Assembly: GCA_036346355.1 (NCBI GenBank)
Contig: CM070588.1
Span: 19,887,914-19,951,913 of the forward strand
DNA length: 64,000 bases
Direction of reading: 5' to 3'
DNA from: Rhipidocladum racemiflorum
Lineage: Eukaryota; Streptophyta; Magnoliopsida; Poales; Poaceae
Both the position numbers and the translations under genes were made by a program. Under the pieces are notes generated by a model. It saw nothing but the letters and a program-made list of their open reading frames with translations. It made no database searches and was not told the DNA's origin. Below, piece after piece: positions 33,287 to 45,572 of the stretch (within the stretch, counting starts at the first letter, position 1; each line of letters starts with the position of its first letter).

Positions 33287-33575
33287 GGATGCGAGCCCGA
33301 TCAGTTGCTGTGGTATCTTGGATGGCGCCACGAAGTTATTTGATTTTCATTCTTGTTATTTCTCTTTTAATAAGTTTCGCCTTGCGAGGCATATATTTGT
33401 AACTTGGCCATAAGGTCGAGTAACCCTTTGATTATTTAAATAAAGTACTTTATTGGTATCGATTGGTATGATTGTGATATTTACCGATGTTAAGACTGTG
33501 TGCACTAGCGCGTTCCTGGACTAGTGCTGAATACACAGAGGGTCCGGATTTGCAAATTCGGGGTCCCGACAGAGG

Positions 33576-33589
33576 TGGTATCAGAGCCA
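33576..33589 (+). other. A2 primer binding site
   Basis: TGGTATCAGAGCCA lies four bases after the LTR end. Confidence 0.95.
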
Positions 33590-33789
33590 TACTTGACTGT
33601 AGGCTCAACCCTAAGTTAGAATGGTCGTAGTGAGGATAAAACCTATTTTCTAAAGCTAAAAATTTGTGAAGACAAGAAATGACATCTCGACTTACCCCTT
33701 CTCTCTTTTCTTGTCTCTTGCTGAAATTTTCCCTTACCTTGTCACAATTGAAAAATTCCGAGTTCTTACGTAAAGCACGCTTGTGACAG

Positions 33790-34505
33790 ATGGAGGAAGA
33801 GTTCAACTACGTTGATCTGGGAGTTGGTCACGCCGCAGAGCTTTGGCACATGCTACAGACCCTCGGAGATTTTGAGGAGCCCCCATACCACGTGGAAGTG
33901 ATCAGACAAGCGGGATTGATCAAGGCTTGTGACGTGAGGATTGAGGTACTGCTAGGAAAAGGGCCCAGGCAATCGCTTAGATACACCGTGACCGCCAGAG
34001 ATCCACAATGCGGATGGGTATCCAAGAAGTATCACGACGAGCAATGCGGCACATTACCCGTGATTCACGCCAGAGAATTGGAGAGCACGGTGTTCGTTAC
34101 CATCCGCGCAGCGATAACCTTCTTGACCGAAGGAGATTCGTGATGAGGATGCCACGGTGACACGCTTGGCACGATTTGTCGCCGCCAGGAGGATGTACTA
34201 CATAATACAAGCAAGGAGCTACTGAAGGCCCGCAAGGAGATCACGACAGAGAAGAACAGATGGCGTGAAGCTCAAGAGTATGTGGCACACCTTCTACGAA
34301 GGATTGACGAGTTGGAGATGACTTTGTGCGGACTGCACCCGAGCCAAGATTTGAGCTACACGAGCCAGATCCAGAGGAGTCAGATCTCGATGAGGACACT
34401 GCTTCTTCGACTACCACGGATGACACAGTTGCTGGACATGGCAATCGTTTCGCGCCTATGCCGCAGCACCCGTACCCAGGCCGTGGAGGTTTTCTTGATG
34501 AGTGA
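33790..34505 (+). pseudogene. A2 accessory ORF upstream of gag, frameshifted
   Basis: This is an extra ORF of about 240 codons between primer site and gag. ATG 33790 directly follows GTGACAG. The first 118 codons are open: FNYVDLGVGHAAELWHMLQT, then EVIRQAGLIKACDVRIEVL and GWVSKKYHDEQCGTLPV. The frame breaks near 34140. The end, PMPQHPYPGRGGFLDE then TGA at 34503-34505, is in another frame. I do not recognise the family. Its consistent position and presence in A0, A2, A4 and A5 argue that it is a real accessory gene of the family. Confidence 0.7.
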
Positions 34506-34781
34506 GCATAGGTTCTATAGTGAGACTCCTTCGCCGAGTCGAGTCATAGAAGAAAGAGTCACCCTTTAGGCGTTAGACTCCAGTGTTAGTTCGATTTGGA
34601 TTTTCATTGCTTGCTGAGTGTGCAGTATGTGTTGCAAGGCCCTTAGGCATTGTAAGCAGCCATACCAAGTTATTAATAATAAAGTTGGACCTTAAAGTTA
34701 CACCTTTCGCCCCGCATAAGTTCCACATTACTTGTCTATTCTTGTCTCCCTCTCATCTCTAAACCTAGAGCAAATCGACAG
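34506..34781 (+). other. A2 spacer between accessory ORF and gag
   Basis: This is non-coding. It ends with a pyrimidine-rich stretch (CTTGTCTCCCTCTCATCTC), CTAAAC and CGACAG directly before the gag ATG, resembling a 3' splice site. Confidence 0.5.
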
Positions 34782-35890
34782 ATGGTGAACACCCGTGGGA
34801 ACTTTGGAAGCAATGGGAGTGGTTCTCGCCCAGCAGAAAACCCCAATGATAGAGCACCAGCACCGCCAGTTGATATGCAGAATTTTGGAGCCTTCCTTGC
34901 TGCTCAGACTCAGTTGATGCATGCTATGATGCAACAAATGCAGCACGTCACTGCTCAGGCCACTGCTAATCAAGTTAATCAGGGACCACGCCAGAATACA
35001 AGGCTGTCAGAGTTCATGAGGACTCACCCACCCACTTTCTCTGGGAATGCCAATCCATTGGAGGCCGATGATTGGTTAAGATCAATCGAGAGGAAGCTAC
35101 ACATAGCTCAATGCATAGGGAATGAGAAGGTACTTTACGCTTCTCATCGGTTGGAAGGAACATACCGAATGGTGGGAGAACTTCGTGCCACGCAGAGAAC
35201 CCTCAAGATATCACTTGGGAAGAGTTCACACCGCATTCCGACAAAGTATCATGTGCCTGAAGGAATCATGGACCTTAAGAAGGAGGAGTTCAGAGCAGAA
35301 GCAAGGTAATCAGCCGGTGGTCGACTACCTGAACAAGTTCACACAGCTAGCACGCTACGCTTTGAGGATGTAGCGACAGATAAATCGAGGCAGTCTCGTT
35401 TTATGAAGGGACTTAACTCGGGATTGCAAGTAGGGTTGATCACCCACACCTTTCCAGATTTCCAAGAGTTGGTGAATAAGGCACTTATTCTTGAGGACAA
35501 GCGCAAGGAACCGGATGAGAACAGAAGCGCAGGATGCAACAGCAAGGATCACGCCAGTGGAACGCAATAGCGCTTGAGAGTTGCACCAAATCAATTCTTG
35601 ATTCCAACCACGAGAATGCAACAAGGACACCATCCTCAGCACCAAGACCTGCCAATCGTAACTACCAAGCCCCAGCCCCGCTAACGCTACTCGTGCAAAA
35701 GAAGAACGGAGGCGCTGTTACAATCGCAACGAGCCAGGACACTTTGCCAACAGATTGTCCGAAGAAGACAGCAGAGCGACCCGATTCGCTTCAATCTAGG
35801 AACCACCCCAGCTAGGACGCCAAAGACCAGGAGCCACACCCTGCATCGTGGTGAGAGGCCGAGTCAACCATGTCACCGCAGATGCACCGC
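34782..35890 (+). pseudogene. A2 gag, frameshifted
   Basis: ATG 34782 begins MVNTRGNFGSNGSGSRPAEN. The capsid motifs FMRTHPPTFSGNANPLEADD and LRSIERKLHIAQCIGNEKVL are in frame to about 35155. The following tryptophan-tryptophan block is scrambled at a CAG-rich site and the frame changes repeatedly. In the zinc knuckle the second cysteine is lost: AATCGC stands where AACTGC is expected (35722-35727). RNA packaging function is therefore broken as read. Confidence 0.85.
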
Positions 35891-36790
35891 AAAATGCTAC
35901 TGACGTCGTCTTGGGTAAGTTACTTGTTAACTCGATACACCTGCTTGATTTTGTTTGACTCGAGCTTCGCATTCGTTTGTTTCGCAAGGCTTTGCTACTA
36001 GAAATGATTTAAGGATTGCAAGACTTAAGTGCATGCTTTTAGTTCAAACCCCTGGTTCCGAACTCCGAACGAAAGTAGGATGTTCCGGGGTGAGAATACT
36101 AATAGATGGAATAGAATTCCTAGCAAACCTTATTATTTTGGAAACCCAGACCTTAGACGTTATATTGGGAATAGATTGGTTATCCAAGCACAAGGCCGTA
36201 TTGGATTGTGGACGAAGGACTATCTCAGTTGAGAGCCCGTGTGGGAAGAAAGTGGAATTTCAAGCTACTGCAGTTAGAGATGGACAGTTGATGGTTAACA
36301 GTACCAAGGCAATCAGCATAGAGGATGTCTCAAGAGTGAATGAGTACCCGGATGTCTTTCCGAAGATCTACCTCGTATGCCGCAGACGGGACATAGAGTT
36401 TGTGATAGAGCTTGTACTGCACAAAGACCGATAGCAAAGAGACCCTATCGGATGTCTACCGAGGAGTTGGTAGAGATGAAGAAACAGCTAGAAGAGTTAA
36501 TGGAGAAAGGATTTATCGGACCGAGTTAGTCGCCGTGGGGAGCACCGGTTTTGTTTGTCAAGAAAAGGACGGGAGTTTCAGGATGTGCATTGACTACCGT
36601 GCACTCAATGAAGTCACCGTGAAGAATAAGTATCCGCTACCCGGGATTGATGATTTGTTTGATCGCTTAAGAGGAGCCGGAGTTTTCTCCAAGATTGATC
36701 TCGAGATCGGGATACCATCGATTGAAGATCCGATCGTAAGATATTCAAGATCGCATTCTCGTCAAGATATGGACATTACGAGTTCACGAT
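35891..36790 (+). pseudogene. A2 protease and N-terminal RT
   Basis: The protease site near 35955 is damaged within DSGASHSF. The following block is open at 35955-36434: SQGFATRNDLRIARLKCMLL, VRILIDGIEFLANLIILETQ and TLDVILGIDWLSKHKAV. The aspartyl protease would cleave the polyprotein. RT starts near 36450 with SFRMCIDYRALNEVTVKNKY and is broken before the palm. Confidence 0.85.
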
Positions 36791-37712
36791 TATGTCCTTT
36801 GGGCGACAAATCGCGCCGGCTTATTTCATGAATATGATGAATAAGGTGTTCATGGAATATTTGGACAAGTTTGTCGTCGTGTTCATAGACGATATCCTAA
36901 TCTACTCCAAGACAGAGGATGAACATGCCGAACACTTAAGGCGAGTTTTGGAAAAGCTGAGGAAACAGCAACTTTTCGCCAAGTTCAGCAAGTGTGATTT
37001 TTGGAAGGACAAGGTGGAGTTTCTTGGACATGTAATGACTGCAGAAGGAGTCGCCAGTAGATCCAAGCAAAGTAGAAGTGTGTTACATTGGGAGCAGCCA
37101 AGGCGTGACCCCATTCGGAGTTTCCTTGGAATGGCAGGATACTACCGCCGTTTCATTGAAGGCTTCTCGACAATTGCGAAACCTCTTACGCAATGGCTGG
37201 GAAGAAGGAAAAGAAGTTTGCATGGACGCTTGGAATGTGAGAAAGGATTTCGGGAGCTGAAGAAGCGATTGGCGCCAAGACCGGTGTTAGTTCTACCGGA
37301 TGTTGCTCAAAGCTTCGATATTTATTGTGACGATCGCGCCAAGGACTTGGATGTGTGGCCGATGCAGAGCGGAAAGGTCGCCGCTTATGCATCAAGGCGA
37401 TTGAGGCCGCAAGACGAAAATTATCCGACACATGACCTAGAGTTAGCCGCCGTAGTGCATGCCTTGAAGATATGGCGTCACTATCTGATTGGAAACAGAT
37501 GTGAAGTATATACGGATCATAAGAGCCTTAAGTACATATTCACCCAGTCGGACCTGAATATGAGGCAAAGGAGGTGGCTAGAGTTGATCAAGGACTACAA
37601 TGTCGGAATCCATTACCATCCCGGGAAGGCCAACGTAGTAGCCGATGCCCTGAGTCGGAAAAAGTCATACCGTGAGTACGTTGCTAGCCACAAGTCAGGA
37701 CGAGTTATGTGA
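36791..37712 (+). pseudogene. A2 RT palm, connection and RNase H
   Basis: This is a 306-codon open stretch. It has MNMMNKVFMEYLDKFVVVFI, catalytic DD at 36888-36893 in FIDDILIYSKTEDEH, FAKFSKCDFWKDKVEFLGHV, FLGMAGYYRRFIEGFSTIAK, then RNase H SFDIYCDDRAKDLDVW, TDHKSLKYIFTQSDLNMRQR and HYHPGKANVVADALSRKK. RT catalytic aspartates are present. Short scrambled spots (for example near 37060 and 37090) lie where other copies have CAG or CTG. Confidence 0.85.
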
Positions 37713-39189
37713 GGATTTTCAAAAGATGAAGATTGAGGTTGTACCTAGCGGATTCTTGGCCGCATTGGAAGTAAAGCCTACCTTAGAGGACCAGATCCGG
37801 AAGGATGAAGGATGATGACAGGATCCGTAGGATTAAGTCCAAAAAGAAGGAAGGCAAGGCAGAGGACTTCAAGTTGGATGAGCAAGGCACGTTGTGGATG
37901 AAGGATCGCATTTGTGTGCCTAACAAAAAGGAGTTAAAGCAATCGATTCTCGAAGAAGCCCATGACTCAAGTACTCAATCCATCCTGAAGCGCCAAGATG
38001 TATCGTGATCTCAAGGAGAGATTCGTGGCCGGGTATGAAACGTGAAGTTGCCGAGCATGTTGCATTGTGCGACGTATGCCGTAGAGTCAAGGCAATGCAT
38101 CGAGAGACCAGCGAGGATTGCTACAACCGCTGAAAATACCTCGAGTGGAAGTGGGAGGAAATCGGAATGGATTTCATTACTGGGTTTGCCGAGGACTCAA
38201 GGAGGTTATGACTCCATATGGGTTATAGTGGATCGTTTGACTAAAGTAGCCCATTTTATCCCGTGAAGACCACTTACTCGGGAGATAAATTAGCGAGTTG
38301 TACATGATCAGATCGTTTGTTTGCAGTGCCAAAGAGGATTGTATCGGACGAGGTACCCAATTTACCTCAAGGTTTTGGAATAAGTTGCATGAAGCCATGG
38401 GAACTCCGTTTGAACTTCAAGATGCCTTATCATCCATGCACGGATGGGCGAGGCCGAAAGAGTCAACCAGATTCTCGGAGGATATGTTGAGAGCTTGTGC
38501 ATTAGCTTATGCTACCTCCTGGGATAAGAGTTTGCCGTATGCCGAGTTCGATTACAACAATAGTTATCAGGCTAGTTTACAGATGTCACCTTTTGAGGCC
38601 TTTGTATGGTCGACCTGTCGGACGCCATTGAATTGGAATGAGACCGTGGCGCCGTGTCTTTGGGCCGGATATTCTTCAAGAAGTCAAGAACAGTCGCCAT
38701 GATTAGGAAAGGTTGAAGATAGCCCAATCTCGATGTAAGAGTTATGCCGACAATCGTCGCGAGATTTGAGTTTTGAACCGTAAGACTTTGTATACCTCGA
38801 GTTACGCCTCTCGGGGAGTTAAGAGGTTCCATGCCAAAGGGAAACTTGCACTCGTTATGTTGGACCATTTAAGATTTTGAGCCGCAGAGGCGAAGTTGCT
38901 TATCACCGGAGTTGCCACGATCGTTGGCGGGAGTACATGATGTATTCCATGTGTCCTGGATTAAAGAAGTGTCTCCGAGTTCTGAGGAATGACATCGTTA
39001 GAATCAATTGAGTTGCAAGAGGATTTGACTTATAAGGAGTATCCGTGAGGATTCTAGACACAATGGATCGAGAAACTAGAAACAAGTCAACCCGTTTCAG
39101 AGAGTTCAAGTGGAGCAACCATGAAGAAAGCGGCGACTTGGGAGCCATAAGAGGATTTGAAGAAAGAATTTCCAAACCTATTCCTTTAG
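37713..39189 (+). pseudogene. A2 integrase and chromodomain, broken
   Basis: Pieces include RICVPNKKELKQSILEEAHD near 37905, VIVDRLTKVAHFIP near 38225, ALAYATSWDKSLPYAEFDYN near 38500 and a chromodomain-type end stopping at TAG 39187-39189. Frameshifts disrupt the zinc-binding and catalytic blocks. Confidence 0.85.
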
Positions 39190-39220
39190 TGAGCCACGAA
39201 TCTCGGGACGAGATTCTATT

Positions 39221-39234
39221 AAGGGGGGGAGGTT
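39221..39234 (+). other. A2 polypurine tract
   Basis: AAGGGGGGGAGGTT lies directly before the 3' LTR. Confidence 0.9.
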
Positions 39235-42200
39235 TGTAACACCCCAAAATTTTACTTGTCCTAAATTCATGTGTGATTTGGCACTTTGGTGAATTTTTGG
39301 AATTTTCTGGAATTTATTTGGATTTAATTGGAATTTATTTGAATTTATTCCATTTTGAAATAATTAAAGAATTTAATTTTTGCAAATAAAATTTTGTTGG
39401 AAATATTTTATTTGAGTCCAAAATGATCCAAAGTATTTTCCAGAATTTTTCTGGAATTTTTCTGAGTCATTTGCTATTTTTAATGAATTAAATGAATTAC
39501 TGGGAATTATTTTAAATATTAAATCGCTGGAAATTCAAACTCGGGTCAAGTATCGTTCATCCGACCGAAGTCGGAACCCGAGTCGGACTCGAGTCCGACC
39601 GAGCCACGTGACTCGGCCGAACCCACTCATAACCCTAATCAATCCCAACCGTTGGATCAAGATCCAACGGCTGAGATCCGCCCGTACCCGATCGAGCCGT
39701 ATCCGGCCCGGATCCGATCGCGCCGTGCGATCGTGGCCGTTGATCGCGCCACGTGGACGGCTGAGAGTCGTCGTCTTCGCCGAGACCGAGCCGGACTCCG
39801 CCGCCGCGCCCGCCGCCGTGTAGGATTAGGTTTCCGTCTAGGGCACGAACGCCGAGGCTATTTAAAGCGTGAGACGCCCCGAGGTTGCCCTCATCCTTGC
39901 GCACCCGTTCCCGAGCCATCTCGCCTGAGCCGCCGCCGTTGAGCCGCAATCGCTCGCCGGAGTTGTCTCTTCCCTTCGCCGAGGTTTGCGCCGTTTTCCG
40001 TCGTCGTCTGGCCGCCTTCCGCCGAGAAGGAGCTCGAGATCTGGGATCCCCGACGAGACGCACTGAAGGAAGGATTCATCTCGCCGAGAAGCCCGTGAGC
40101 GCCGCGCCCTTGGTCATCGCTTCCGTCTCCTGCCCAGGCCTCGCCGGCGCCATCGCCGGACTCATGGCCTTTGTGGGACCGTCGAGATCCGAGATCGGAC
40201 GGTTGAGGTGATCCACGTGTTATAAACCCGAGTAGATCTGGACCGTTGGATCAAGATCCAGCAGTTCACAATCGCCACGCGTCTTTAGCAAAGGCGATTA
40301 TAGGATTAGATCTCGACCGTCCGATCTAAATCGAACGGCCCACGATCAACGAGTAGTTTCAACGTGTTAACCCTGGATCTAATCCGCGCCGTTGAATTTC
40401 AAATCAGCGGCCGTGATTGGCGCCACGTGTCGGGAAGTTGGACCGACGCGGTCGCTGGCCCACGCCGCTGGCAGCGTGACGCCGACACGCCGAGGCCCGC
40501 GTGTCGAGGGCCCGCATGTCGATGGTCGACCCGCCAGCGCCGACGTCACCCATGACGTCACGCAGTGGGTCCCACCTGTCGACCGTGGTCGAGCCCGCCG
40601 ACGCCGCGATGACGCGTCACCCGAGAGGGCCCACATGTCGGGCCTCTCACGTGGAAGTCGTGGGACCGAGTCCACGGTGGACCCGAGCCGAGCGTGGACC
40701 AAGTCCATGGACCAGGCGACGCCACCGCCAATCGAGGCTGCCACGTGTCCTTGCTGACGCAATAATTAATTTCCAAAAGAAAATGATTTATTAATTCGAA
40801 ATATTGATTCAAATTTAGATTCAAACTTCAAACGCTTATAACTTTTGCGTTTCAACTCCGATTTGAGTGATTCAAATTTCTAAATTTGTATAAAATTCAG
40901 ATCTACTCAAATATGAATTTTATTTAATTTTTTGACTAAAGTTTTTCTCTGTAATATTATTTAATTGATTATTTAAACTTTAATAAATCATAACTTTTGC
41001 GTTTTAACTCCAAATTTGATTTATTCCAGTTTCTAAAAATCCAGAAAATTATGTTCTCTCTGTTTATGGATTTTATTTGGAGTTTTGGGATGTTTTTGCC
41101 TAGTGTTTATTTGTGTATTTGCTATTTGCACGCTTTTACGAGTAGGCGTTGAAGTGCCTGAAGGATTCGAGGGAGAAGTGTTGACTCAGGATCCAACTCA
41201 AGACCAAGAGCAAGTACTTTTTGAAGGCAAGTTGTGCTTTGACCATATTGATCCTATTTCAAATCTATTTTGATTTAAACTATTGCATGCTAGTTCAAGT
41301 AGAAAGATACTTTGATTAAACACAGGGTTAGATAAATACCAAATTGGTATATGACACCTTGATTACTTAAGTATGTGCCATGACCCTTTGTCACCCTAGT
41401 TGTGGTTTACTAGTTGGACATTATTAAATTGCCAACATGGGTTTAGAACGTTGTAGTATGCTGCTTAGACTCGCTTACGTGCTCATGACATGATTTTGGA
41501 TAATCAAATGCTAATATTGACTTAATGATATATTGAACCTGTTTTGGAAAAGTATCATGTGAAGTTGATGGCACGTGGTGCATGGTAATCAAGCGGGGTT
41601 TGATAAACGATTTTCGACCAGGGCATGTGGCAAGAGTAATCAGTGGGCGATTGTGGCATTGGGGATGTTGATTTGGTTTTTCGGGTAGTCTTGCCCTGGT
41701 CACTCTAAGGACTTAACCTTGCAAGCCTTTGAACTGGTCATACTTGCAACCACATGGTCGGAATGGGACGGCCCTAGTTGACTAAGTCGCTAAGGACTCA
41801 CTTGTGGAGCCTCAGGGTGTCAATTACACCGTTTGTGTGATTGTGCGGGGAGCGTATCGTGGTCGTGGCCGATACCCATCTAATCGGTGTGTTGGTCCCA
41901 TACTTCGCCTTGGCTAAGGGAAGGGATGGTGTAGAGCACGAACCGAGAGGACCACTGTGTTGTTTGAGGCTTCCAAAGGCTTTGTTACGAACTTCGCCTT
42001 TGTGGTGTTTGACTGTATCTTGTGGGTAAAGTGCATAACCTCTGCAGAGTGTAGAATCTATTTGAATAGCCGAGTCCACGGTACTGGACAATGCTCGGGA
42101 ATTACAGTCAAGGGTTAGACTTTCTGAAAATAACTTGGATTTGAAAAGTTGGGTTGGTTTAGTAATGAAGTTGATGGAAATGTGGTTTAGGATGGGGAAA

Positions 42201-42756
42201 AATGTTTATTAAATTTCTTGAGAAGTTATTTATGCTTTACTTATTTCTACTGCTTTCGAATCTACTTTTATTACTTGTCAAAAGTCAAGCATCGCAAATA
42301 TACCTTGAGCTATTCCTTTGTACCAAGCCATGCATATAGTATATTAGCTTGCATTCTGCGCATGACTTGCTGAGTACCAAGTACTCACCCTTGCCTCAAC
42401 ACAATACCAGTTGAAGAGGAGATTACGCCAGTTTCGGAGGAGGATTTCCAAGAAGACCCGTCTATTTAGGGATGCGAGCCCGATCGCCTTGCTGTGGTAT
42501 ACTGGATGGCGCCACGAAGTTATTTGATTTTCCGCTGCTGTTATTTCTCTTTTAATAAGTTTCGCCTTGCGAGGCATATATTTGTAACTTGGCCATAAGG
42601 TCGAGTAACCCTTTGATTATTTAAATAAAGTACTTTATTGGTATCGATTGGTATGATTGTGATATTTACCGATGTTAAGACTGTGTGCACTAGCGCGTTC
42701 CTGGACTAGTGCTGAATACACAGAGGGTCCGGATTTGCAAATTCGGGGTCCCGACA
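39235..42756 (+). mobile_element. A2 3' LTR (3522 bases)
   Basis: It is the partner of 30041-33571, with TATTTAA at 39859-39865 and AATAAA at 42624-42629. Sites such as GGCTGTGGCCAGATAC in the 5' LTR read GGTCGTGGCCGATAC here. The duplicated TCCCT follows. Confidence 0.95.
41146..42469 (+). other. LTR mini-gene, A2 3' copy (both blocks intact)
   Basis: The first block is 41146-41226 (81 bases) and reads VEVPEGFEGEVLTQDPTQ onward to the donor GAAG|GCAAG. The second block is 42411-42469 (59 bases) after ACCAG and reads VEEEITPVSEEDFQEDPSI then TAG. A proline codon differs silently from the 5' copy (CCT for CCG). Confidence 0.5.
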
Positions 42757-42761
42757 TCCCT

Positions 42762-43928
42762 GCACCTCCCCTGCCGGCTGGAGTGGCTCGTCCTCCTTTT
42801 GCTGCTCCTCGTCCCCCTCAGCCACAGTCGGGAGTGCGAGTGGTGACAGGCTCTGGACCGGGCCCGTGCTACAACTGCGGGCGTGCCGGGCACTTCATCC
42901 GTGATTGCCCATTTCCAAGGCGGGGCAACAATCCTACCGCCCCATGGCCTCCAGTCGCGATGGCACCACCTCCACTTCCTGCGCCAGCCCGTGGCCGAGT
43001 CAACTATGTCGGTGCCGAGGAGATTCCAGAGGACCACACCGTGCTGACGGGTATGTTGTACATTAATGGGCATTCTGCTAGGGTATTGTTTGACTCGGGG
43101 GCATCTCATTCGTTCATCCGTAAGGAGTTCGTCAGGATCAATCAGATGAGAGTGAGTGACAGTGCCACTCCATTTCTTATTGAGGAACCGGGGTCCAAGA
43201 TTGTAGTAAAGCAAGTGGTTAAGAAGGCGTTGGTACAAGTTCAGGGATTTCTTTTCGTTGTCAATTTGTTACTCCTTGACCTTCGGGGAATGGATGTCAT
43301 TCTAAGCATGAATTGGCTAACGCGGCAGCAAGCCATCCTTGATTGTTCTCGCCGTACTATCTCACTTAAGGGACCGAAGGGAGGCTGGCTGACATTACTT
43401 CTTGATGAGGGCAAGGCCACCCTCTGTTCCTTGAATGGCACCAAAATCGAGAAATTAGAAACTATCCCCGTGGTGTCAGAGTATCCCGATGTGTTCCCAG
43501 AGGAACTACCAGGGATGCCACCTGATCGGGACATCGAATTTGTAGTGGAACTGCAGCCTGGAACTGCTCCAGTCTCCAAGCGGCCATATCGAATGCCGCC
43601 AAACGAATTGGCTGAGCTGAAGACTCAATTGAAGGAGTTGATGGACAAGGGCTTCATTCGCCCGAGCTCCTCACCTTGGGGTTGCTCGGCTCTCTTCGTG
43701 ACCAAGAAGGATGGTTCACTTCGCCTCTGCGTGGATTACCGTCCCTTGAACGCTGTCACCATCAAGAACAAGAACCCTCTGCCTCGGATTGATATCCTGT
43801 TTGATCAGCTAGCTGGTGCATGGGTATTCTCTAAGATTGACCTGAGGCTCGGGTACCATCAGATTAAGATCCGGGCCGAGGATATTCCGAAGATAGCCTT
43901 TTCCACTCGGTATGGGCTGTATGAGTAA
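42762..43928 (+). pseudogene. D zinc knuckle, protease and N-terminal RT
   Basis: D coding resumes after A2. It has a proline-rich spacer, the CCHC knuckle CYNCGRAGHFIRDC (42867-42908), the protease site LFDSGASHSFIRKEF (aspartate codon 43092-43094) and RT blocks YRPLNAVTIKNKNPLPRID and FSKIDLRLGYHQIKI. The frame is open until TAA at 43926-43928, where a phenylalanine codon is expected. Apart from that stop the motifs are intact. Confidence 0.9.
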
Positions 43929-44378
43929 ACCGTCATGTCGTTCGAACTGACGAATGCACAAGCGTACTTCATGTACCTCATGAACTCCATTTTCATGGAA
44001 GAACTGGACTCCTTTGTTGTCATCTTTATCGATGATATACTCGTTTATTCAGCCAATGAGGAAGATCATGCCAAGCACCTTCATGTCGTTCTCAGGAGAC
44101 TTCGGGAACATCGCTTGTATGCGAAATTCAGCAAGTGCGAATTCTGGCTGAAGGAGGTGTCATTCTTGGGGCATGTCCTTTCCGAGCAGGGCGTAGCCGT
44201 AGACCCCAGCAAAGTGCAGGATGTGCTCAAGTGGGAACAGCCAAAGTTCATCACCGAGATCCGCAGTTTCATTCATGACTTCTCCAAGATAGCCAAGCCG
44301 ATGACAGAGTTGTTGAAGAAGGGCACTGAATTCGATTGGTCCGTGGGCTACGAGCAGGCATTTCAGACTCTGAAGTAG
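43929..44378 (+). pseudogene. D RT palm and connection
   Basis: It continues RT with MSFELTNAQAYFMYLMNSIF, catalytic DD at 44031-44036 in FIDDILVYS, and FAKFSKCEFW-type text reading YAKFSKCEFWLKEVSFLGHV. Near 44270 the text goes from EIRSF straight to IHDFSKIAKP, so about ten residues (the glycine-tyrosine-tyrosine block present in A2) are missing in frame. A CAG-to-TAG stop lies at 44376-44378. Confidence 0.9.
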
Positions 44379-45572
44379 CGCCTCACTGCAGCTCCAGTCC
44401 TCACCCAGCCCAATATTCACGAGCCGTTTGACGTCTACTGCGATGCATCTGGCATCGGACTTGGCAGTGTGCTTATGCAGGACAGCCGAGTGGTCGCTTA
44501 TGCGTCTCGGCAGCTAAAACGTCATGAAGAGCACTACCCCACCCATGATCTGGAACTTGCAGCAGTGGTCCATGCCTTGAAGATTTGGCGCCACTATCTC
44601 CTGGGGAACAAGTGCAACATCTACACCGATCACAAAAGCCTCAAGTACATATTCACGCAGGCAGACTTGAATATGAGGCAGTGGAGATGGGTTGAGTTGA
44701 TCAAGGATTACACTCTGGAGGTGCATTACCACCCGGGTAAAGCCAATGTGGTGGCTGACGCATTAAGCCGCAAGGTACAATGCCATTGTCTCACTCTTCC
44801 ACCTCGGAGTGCCACTCTTTGCGCCGAGTTTCAGAAACTCAACCTGGAGATGGTGGAAAAAGGATTCCTGGCAAATGTGGAGTGTAAATCTACGCTGATG
44901 GATCAGATTCGGGAGGCTCAGAAGAATGATGTGGGTGTCTCCCAAATTCGCGACAAGGTGAATTCTGGCCAAACTCCTGGTTTCCGTCTGGATAGTCAAG
45001 GAACCTTGTGGTTCGGTGAGCACGTAGTCACCCCTGATGATCAAAAATTGAAAAGGGTGATTCTCGATGAAGCCCATAACTCGTTGCTCACAATCCATCC
45101 GGGCAGCAACAAAGTGTACCAAGGCCTGAAGCGGCAATTCTGGTGGACTCGCATGAAGCGCGAGATTGCTCGTTATGTGGCTGAGTGCGATGTCTGCAAA
45201 AGGGTAAAGGCCGAAAATCTCAAGCCAGCTGGTACTCTTCAACCGCTACCCATTCCGAGCTGGAAGTGGGAAGATATCAGCATGGATTTCATCACCGGCT
45301 TGCCTTTGACTTCTACGAGTCACGACTCGATATGGGTGATTGTTGATCGGTTGACCAAATCCGCACACTTACTAGCCGTTCGCACCACCTATCGAGCGCC
45401 GAGGTATGCGGAGCTGTACATAACTCGGATCATGTGCCTTCATGGAGTACCAAAGCGGATAGTTTCAGATCGGGGCTCACAGTTTGTCTCCCAGTTCTGG
45501 AAGAGTCTACACGCGGCATTGGGCACGAAGCTACTCCACAGTTCACCTTATCACCCCCAGACTGATGGATAG
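44379..45572 (+). pseudogene. D RNase H and integrase
   Basis: RNase H has DVYCDASGIGLGSVLMQ, TDHKSLKYIFTQADLNMRQW and YHPGKANVVADALSRK. The integrase zinc site (HNSLLTIHPG, then CDVC) is near 45070-45200. The core has MDFITGLP, VIVDRLTKSAH and IVSDRGSQFVSQFW. The frame stops at TAG 45570-45572, a CAG-to-TAG change in the QTDG-Q-TER block. The catalytic glutamate codon follows the stop and is intact. Confidence 0.9.

Larger units (their letters stand above)
30041..33571 (+). mobile_element. A2 5' LTR (3531 bases)
   Basis: It has TATTTAA at 30665-30671, four 22-base palindromes, four TGACGTCA sites at 31351-31430, a donor-like GAG|GTGAGT near 31015, the mini-gene blocks and AATAAA at 33439-33444, 127 bases before the LTR end. 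Confidence 0.95.
30041..42756 (+). mobile_element. Copy A2: complete family A Gypsy element
   Basis: The LTRs (30041-33571 and 39235-42756) start TGTAACACCCC and end CCCGACA. The target duplication TCCCT lies at 30036-30040 and 42757-42761, within D gag. It carries a primer site, accessory ORF, gag-pol with chromodomain and a polypurine tract. LTR differences again cluster at CAG/CTG sites. A2 and A1 belong to slightly different subfamilies, most visibly in the GC-rich LTR part. Confidence 0.95.
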
